DNA of 10,176 nt. Origin: Gemmatimonadota bacterium (GTDB lineage: Bacteria > Gemmatimonadota > Gemmatimonadetes > Longimicrobiales > Longimicrobiaceae). Location of the stretch: NCBI GenBank assembly GCA_019240375.1, contig JAFAYN010000534.1, forward strand, positions 1 through 10,176, in the 5' to 3' direction. Positions 7,338 through 10,176 of this stretch are shown here, piece after piece. Under the pieces are notes generated by a model. The model did not search any database and had not been told where the DNA came from. It saw only the letters and a list, made by a program, of their open reading frames with translations. The stretch's first letter is position 1, and each line of letters opens with the position of its first letter. Made by a program: the position numbers and the translations under genes.

Positions 7338-8969
7338 TTACCGGCGGGCGCGAGCGAGGCCGACGACGTGGGCCTCCAGCGGCCCCAGCGCGCGGAAGGG
7401 GACGTAGCCGCGGACGCGGCCGTCGGCGCCCACCGTGAGCGCGGCGGGACTCCCCCCGCCCACCAGCGCCGTCGGCGCGTAGCGCCCCGCCGGGAGCGCC
7501 CCCGCCGCCGACGAGAGCGCGACGCCCGTGAGCGGGGCGGCGCCCAGGTTGGCGACCACCAGCGCCACCCGGTCGCCGTCGCGCCGGAGGTACGCCGCCA
7601 CGGCGCCGTTGGCGGCCGTGAGCGGAACCAGCTCGCCGGAGGCCAGCGCCGGGGTGCGGGCGCGGAGGTGGATGAGCCGGCGGTACAGGTTGAGGAGAGA
7701 GCCGGGGTCGGCGTCCTGCGCCGCCACGTTGGTGACGGCCGAGTCGGCCTGCGCCGCTTCCCACGGGGTGCCGGTGGTGAACCCGACGCCGGGGCCGCGA
7801 CCCCACTGCATCGGGGTACGGAGGCGCTCGTCGGGCTTGTCCCCCGTCATCCCGATCTCCTCGCCGTAGTACACGAACGGGACCCCGGGGAGGGTGAGCA
7901 GGAGGGTGGCGGCAACCCGCGCCCGCCGCGCGTCGCCGCCCAGCTCGGTCAGGGTGCGGGTCTGGTCGTGGTTGCGCAGGAAGGGGGAGAAGCGGTCCTG
8001 CGGGACACGCCCCTGCAGCCGCAGGTACCCCGTCAGCAGCCCCCGGGCCGAGCCGTGCTTCACCGCGCTCAGCAGCGAGTCGGAAAGTTCGAAGGGGAAG
8101 TACGAGTCGAGCTGGTCCGGGTAGTAGGTGAGCATGGCGCCCGCGCTGTCCCACACCTCGCCCACCGTGAAGACGGCGGGGTTCACGCTCCGCAGGTGCG
8201 CCTGGTATTCGCGCAGCAGCTCGTGGGTCCCGCGCGTCCCGGCGAGCTGCGTCCCCTCCTCCACCAGGTAAGGGACGGCGTCCAGGCGGAAGCCGTCCAC
8301 CCCCATCTCCGTCAGCCAGAAGGTGGCGACCTTCTTCGCCTCCTCGCGCACGGCGGGGGTGTCGTAGTTGAGGTCGGGCATCCCCTCCCAGAACACCGCG
8401 TAGTAGTACTCGTCGCGCACCGGCGAGCGGCGCCAGGCGTCCCCGCCCCACGGCCCCTTCCCCAGCGGGGTCGGCGACCAGCGGAACCAGCTCCGGTAGG
8501 GCGAGGCCGTGTCGCGCAGCGCGGCCTGGAAGTACGGGTGCTCGCTGGAGGCGTGGTTCAGCACCATGTCCACCAGCACGCGGATCCCGCGGCGGTGCGC
8601 CTCGGCCACCATCCGCTTGAAGTCGTCGGCGGTGCCGTAGTCCCGCTCCACGCGGTAGTAGTCGGACACGTCGTAGCCGTGGTAGCTGGGCGACTCGGCC
8701 ACCGGCATCAGCCAGATGCAGTTCGCGCCCAGGTCCCTCTGCGACGCGGGGTCGCCGTCGTTGATGTAGTCCAGCTTCCGCGTCAGCCCGTTCAGGTCGC
8801 CGATCCCGTCCCCGTCGCTGTCCTGGAACGAGCGGACGAAGACCTCGTAGCAGACGCCGCCGTGACGCCAGGCGGAAGGGTCCGCCGCGGGGGTGGCCTG
8901 CGCCGCGGCGGGGGCGCCCCGGGCCAGAAGCGCGGCCGCGAGCGAAGCGAGGGCGAGGGTGCGCTTCAT
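7338..8969 (-). CDS. Secreted GH13 alpha-amylase-family enzyme, MPDLN (GH13_36-like) type
   Basis: This 543-residue GH13 enzyme has a Sec signal peptide ([15 protein letters not shown], likely AQA cleavage after residue 25) and no lipobox, so it is periplasmic or secreted. The barrel starts at [20 protein letters not shown], whose DSDGDGIGD loop is the calcium-binding segment seen in many oligosaccharide-acting GH13 enzymes. Catalytic regions: D134-H139 (VDMVLNH), nucleophile D230 (GFRLD), acid/base E271 (VGEVWD), H334-D335 (RNHDQTR). The fifth conserved region reads MPDLN (197-201), a hallmark of the group intermediate between oligo-1,6-glucosidases and neopullulanases, assigned to GH13_36. 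Region [11 protein letters not shown] and a C-terminal beta domain from about residue 440 complete it. The ATG at 8969 overlaps the upstream stop (ATGA), with no Shine-Dalgarno sequence. It probably hydrolyses maltooligosaccharides or mixed alpha-1,4/1,6 glucans; bond preference is inferred. Confidence 0.92.
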   Translation of the reverse strand: MKRTLALASLAAALLARGAPAAAQATPAADPSAWRHGGVCYEVFVRSFQDSDGDGIGDLNGLTRKLDYINDGDPASQRDLGANCIWLMPVAESPSYHGYDVSDYYRVERDYGTADDFKRMVAEAHRRGIRVLVDMVLNHASSEHPYFQAALRDTASPYRSWFRWSPTPLGKGPWGGDAWRRSPVRDEYYYAVFWEGMPDLNYDTPAVREEAKKVATFWLTEMGVDGFRLDAVPYLVEEGTQLAGTRGTHELLREYQAHLRSVNPAVFTVGEVWDSAGAMLTYYPDQLDSYFPFELSDSLLSAVKHGSARGLLTGYLRLQGRVPQDRFSPFLRNHDQTRTLTELGGDARRARVAATLLLTLPGVPFVYYGEEIGMTGDKPDERLRTPMQWGRGPGVGFTTGTPWEAAQADSAVTNVAAQDADPGSLLNLYRRLIHLRARTPALASGELVPLTAANGAVAAYLRRDGDRVALVVANLGAAPLTGVALSSAAGALPAGRYAPTALVGGGSPAALTVGADGRVRGYVPFRALGPLEAHVVGLARARR

Positions 8970-10176
8970 GGTGTCGTCGTGGGCGTGTGTGGGTCGTCGA
9001 AGAGCCAGCGGTAGGCGGCCGGGAACTCGCGCCGCCAGAACCACTCGGCGTGCTTTCCGTCGGGGCGGACCGCGGCCGTCACCTCGGTCCCGTCGCGGAA
9101 GCCGGCCACCGTGAGCGTCTCCACCATCCGCGCCTGGTCGCGGACGTACGCCTCGGGCGTGTTCCCCTCCTGCGCCCCGGTGACGAAGTAGAAGCGCGGA
9201 CGGGGGCCGCGCGCGTCGGCGGCGCGGGCGAAGGCGTACACCTCCGGCGCGAACCAGAGCGCGGGCGAGAACACCCCCACCCGGCCGAACACCTCCGGGT
9301 GGCGGAGCCCGGCGTACAGCGAGATCAGCCCGCCCATGCTCGACCCCATGATCCCTGTGTGCGCCGGATCGGCGAGGGTGCGGTAGTGCGCGTCCACGTA
9401 CGGCTTCAGCGTCCCGGCGAGGAAGTCCACGTACGCCTCGCCCTCCCCGCCGCCGAGCCGCGCGTTCTTCCAGGGGGAGTACTCGTCCAGCCGCTTCTGG
9501 CCGCCGTTGTCCACCGCCACCACGATCACCCCCGGGTCGCCCGCGGCGTGCAGCGAGTCCAGCGACTCGTCCACCCCCCACTCCCCGGCGAAGGCGGTGG
9601 CCGCGTCGAACAGGTTCTGCCCGTCGTGCATGTAGAGCACGGGGTAGCGCCGGCCGGATGTGGCGTAGTCGGGCGGGAGGTAGAGCCAGACCCGCCGCGT
9701 GCGCCCGAGCTGCGGGACGGCGAAGGCGGTGTCCAGCACGGACACCGACGGGGAGGCGGTCGAGGCCGGGCGCGGGCGCGTCTTCGTGTCCACCCACGCC
9801 GCCACCGCGCCCGTGTAGGTCGCCCCCCCGGAGGCGGGGACCAGGAAGACGCGGTTGGCGACGTCGCGCCCGGAGGAGTCCGCCTCGGCGGTGTCCCACG
9901 AGCCCAGGGTGAACTTGAACTCCACCGGCCCCCGCACCTCGTCGGGGAGGGTCAGGGAGTAGTGGCCGTCCCGCTCGGTCAGCCGGTAGTCCGGGGAGGC
10001 GGGGTTCCAGCCGTTGAAGCTCCCCGCCACGTAGATGGCCGCGCCGGTGGGGGTGCCGGCGGGGACCCCGGTGAGGCGGAGGGTGAGCTGCGCGCTGGCG
10101 GGCGAGGCGGCCAGCGTCCCCGCCAGGAGGAGGGGGAGCGCGCCGTGCGTGCGGTGGTGTGCGGGGGGGTGGAAGA
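8966..10176 (-). CDS. Secreted esterase-fold alpha/beta hydrolase with N-terminal glycogen-binding-like domain, 5' truncated
   Basis: The frame stays open to the right edge with no usable start codon, so the start lies just outside; 402 residues are visible. They begin inside a signal peptide (LPLLLAGTLAASPASA, likely cleaved before QLTLRL, residue 29). Residues 29-110 form a beta-sandwich resembling CBM48/AMPK-type domains (AAIYVAGSFNGWNP; VEFKFTLGSWDTAEADSSG). Residues 145-395 form an esterase D/enterochelin-esterase-like (PF00756-type) hydrolase: RRVWLYLPPDYA, YPVLYMHDGQNLFD, nucleophile Ser279 in MGSSMGG (codon 9338-9340) and candidate His375 in DGKHAEWFW (codon 9050-9052). The usual acidic residue is less clear; the segment reads TGAQEGN. 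It heads the amylase operon and its TGA overlaps the next ATG. It may deacylate a substituted alpha-glucan or another ester; the substrate is unknown, and some relatives with this domain pair are feruloyl or acetyl esterases. Confidence 0.87.
   Translation of the reverse strand, partial: FHPPAHHRTHGALPLLLAGTLAASPASAQLTLRLTGVPAGTPTGAAIYVAGSFNGWNPASPDYRLTERDGHYSLTLPDEVRGPVEFKFTLGSWDTAEADSSGRDVANRVFLVPASGGATYTGAVAAWVDTKTRPRPASTASPSVSVLDTAFAVPQLGRTRRVWLYLPPDYATSGRRYPVLYMHDGQNLFDAATAFAGEWGVDESLDSLHAAGDPGVIVVAVDNGGQKRLDEYSPWKNARLGGGEGEAYVDFLAGTLKPYVDAHYRTLADPAHTGIMGSSMGGLISLYAGLRHPEVFGRVGVFSPALWFAPEVYAFARAADARGPRPRFYFVTGAQEGNTPEAYVRDQARMVETLTVAGFRDGTEVTAAVRPDGKHAEWFWRREFPAAYRWLFDDPHTPTTTP

Noticed and set aside
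5955..9014. A very long open frame (over 1000 codons) on the + strand, opposite the transporter and the secreted amylase
   Set aside because: It is an antisense mirror of GC-rich coding genes. Its product is a low-complexity run of His, Arg, Gly, Pro and Val with no recognisable domain, while the minus strand carries clear catalytic motifs and membrane segments.
8966..10030. Start of the esterase at the GTG at 10030
   Set aside because: That GTG encodes a valine inside the conserved IYVAGSFNGW strand of the glycan-binding domain. In-frame codons upstream encode the rest of the domain and a signal peptide up to the window edge.
1..10176. Possible CRISPR, tRNA, rRNA, transposon or phage features
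   Set aside because: No regularly spaced repeats, cloverleaf, conserved rRNA segments, transposase motifs or terminal inverted repeats were seen on reading either strand.

Overview
The window is GC-rich (roughly 70% by eye), gene-dense DNA from a motile bacterium with a Gram-negative type of envelope: lipoprotein and Sec signal peptides on glycan-degrading enzymes, flagellar genes and a CheY/CheZ pair. The composition and gene mix would fit a Gemmatimonadota/Longimicrobium-like lineage, but no phylogenetic marker is present, so this placement is tentative. No RNA gene, insertion sequence, CRISPR array or prophage was seen, and no gene-free stretch exceeds about 100 bases.

Positions 1-4397 (+ strand) form a late flagellar/chemotaxis cluster: the 3' part of fliD (filament cap), fliS (flagellin chaperone), a FliT/FlgN-like small helical protein, flgM (anti-sigma-28), cheY and cheZ. 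fliD, fliS and the fliT-like gene are joined by ATGA stop/start overlaps. The 67-base gap before flgM holds a near-consensus sigma-28 (FliA) promoter with a perfect GCCGATAA -10 box, followed by a strong AGGAGGA ribosome binding site. flgM, cheY and cheZ are therefore probably a sigma-28-dependent unit that includes sigma-28's own inhibitor.

Positions 4398-4497 separate two convergent units and contain a GC-rich hairpin that is probably a bidirectional terminator.

Positions 4498-10176 (- strand) form a four-gene alpha-glucan utilisation operon, read from right to left. It encodes a secreted esterase-fold protein with an N-terminal glycogen-binding-like (CBM48/AMPK-type) domain, cut at its 5' end by the window edge; a secreted GH13 alpha-amylase-family enzyme with an MPDLN motif; an SLC45/GPH-like MFS sugar transporter; and a GH13 lipoprotein. 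The inferred logic is extracytoplasmic cleavage of starch- or glycogen-like polymer, with import of the released oligosaccharide through the MFS carrier. No outer-membrane receptor or regulator is visible, and the promoter lies beyond the window.

Nothing here is clearly a new system. The points most worth a second look are the enlarged modular FliD, the sigma-28 promoter driving flgM-cheY-cheZ, and the glycan-binding esterase of unknown substrate that heads the amylase operon.
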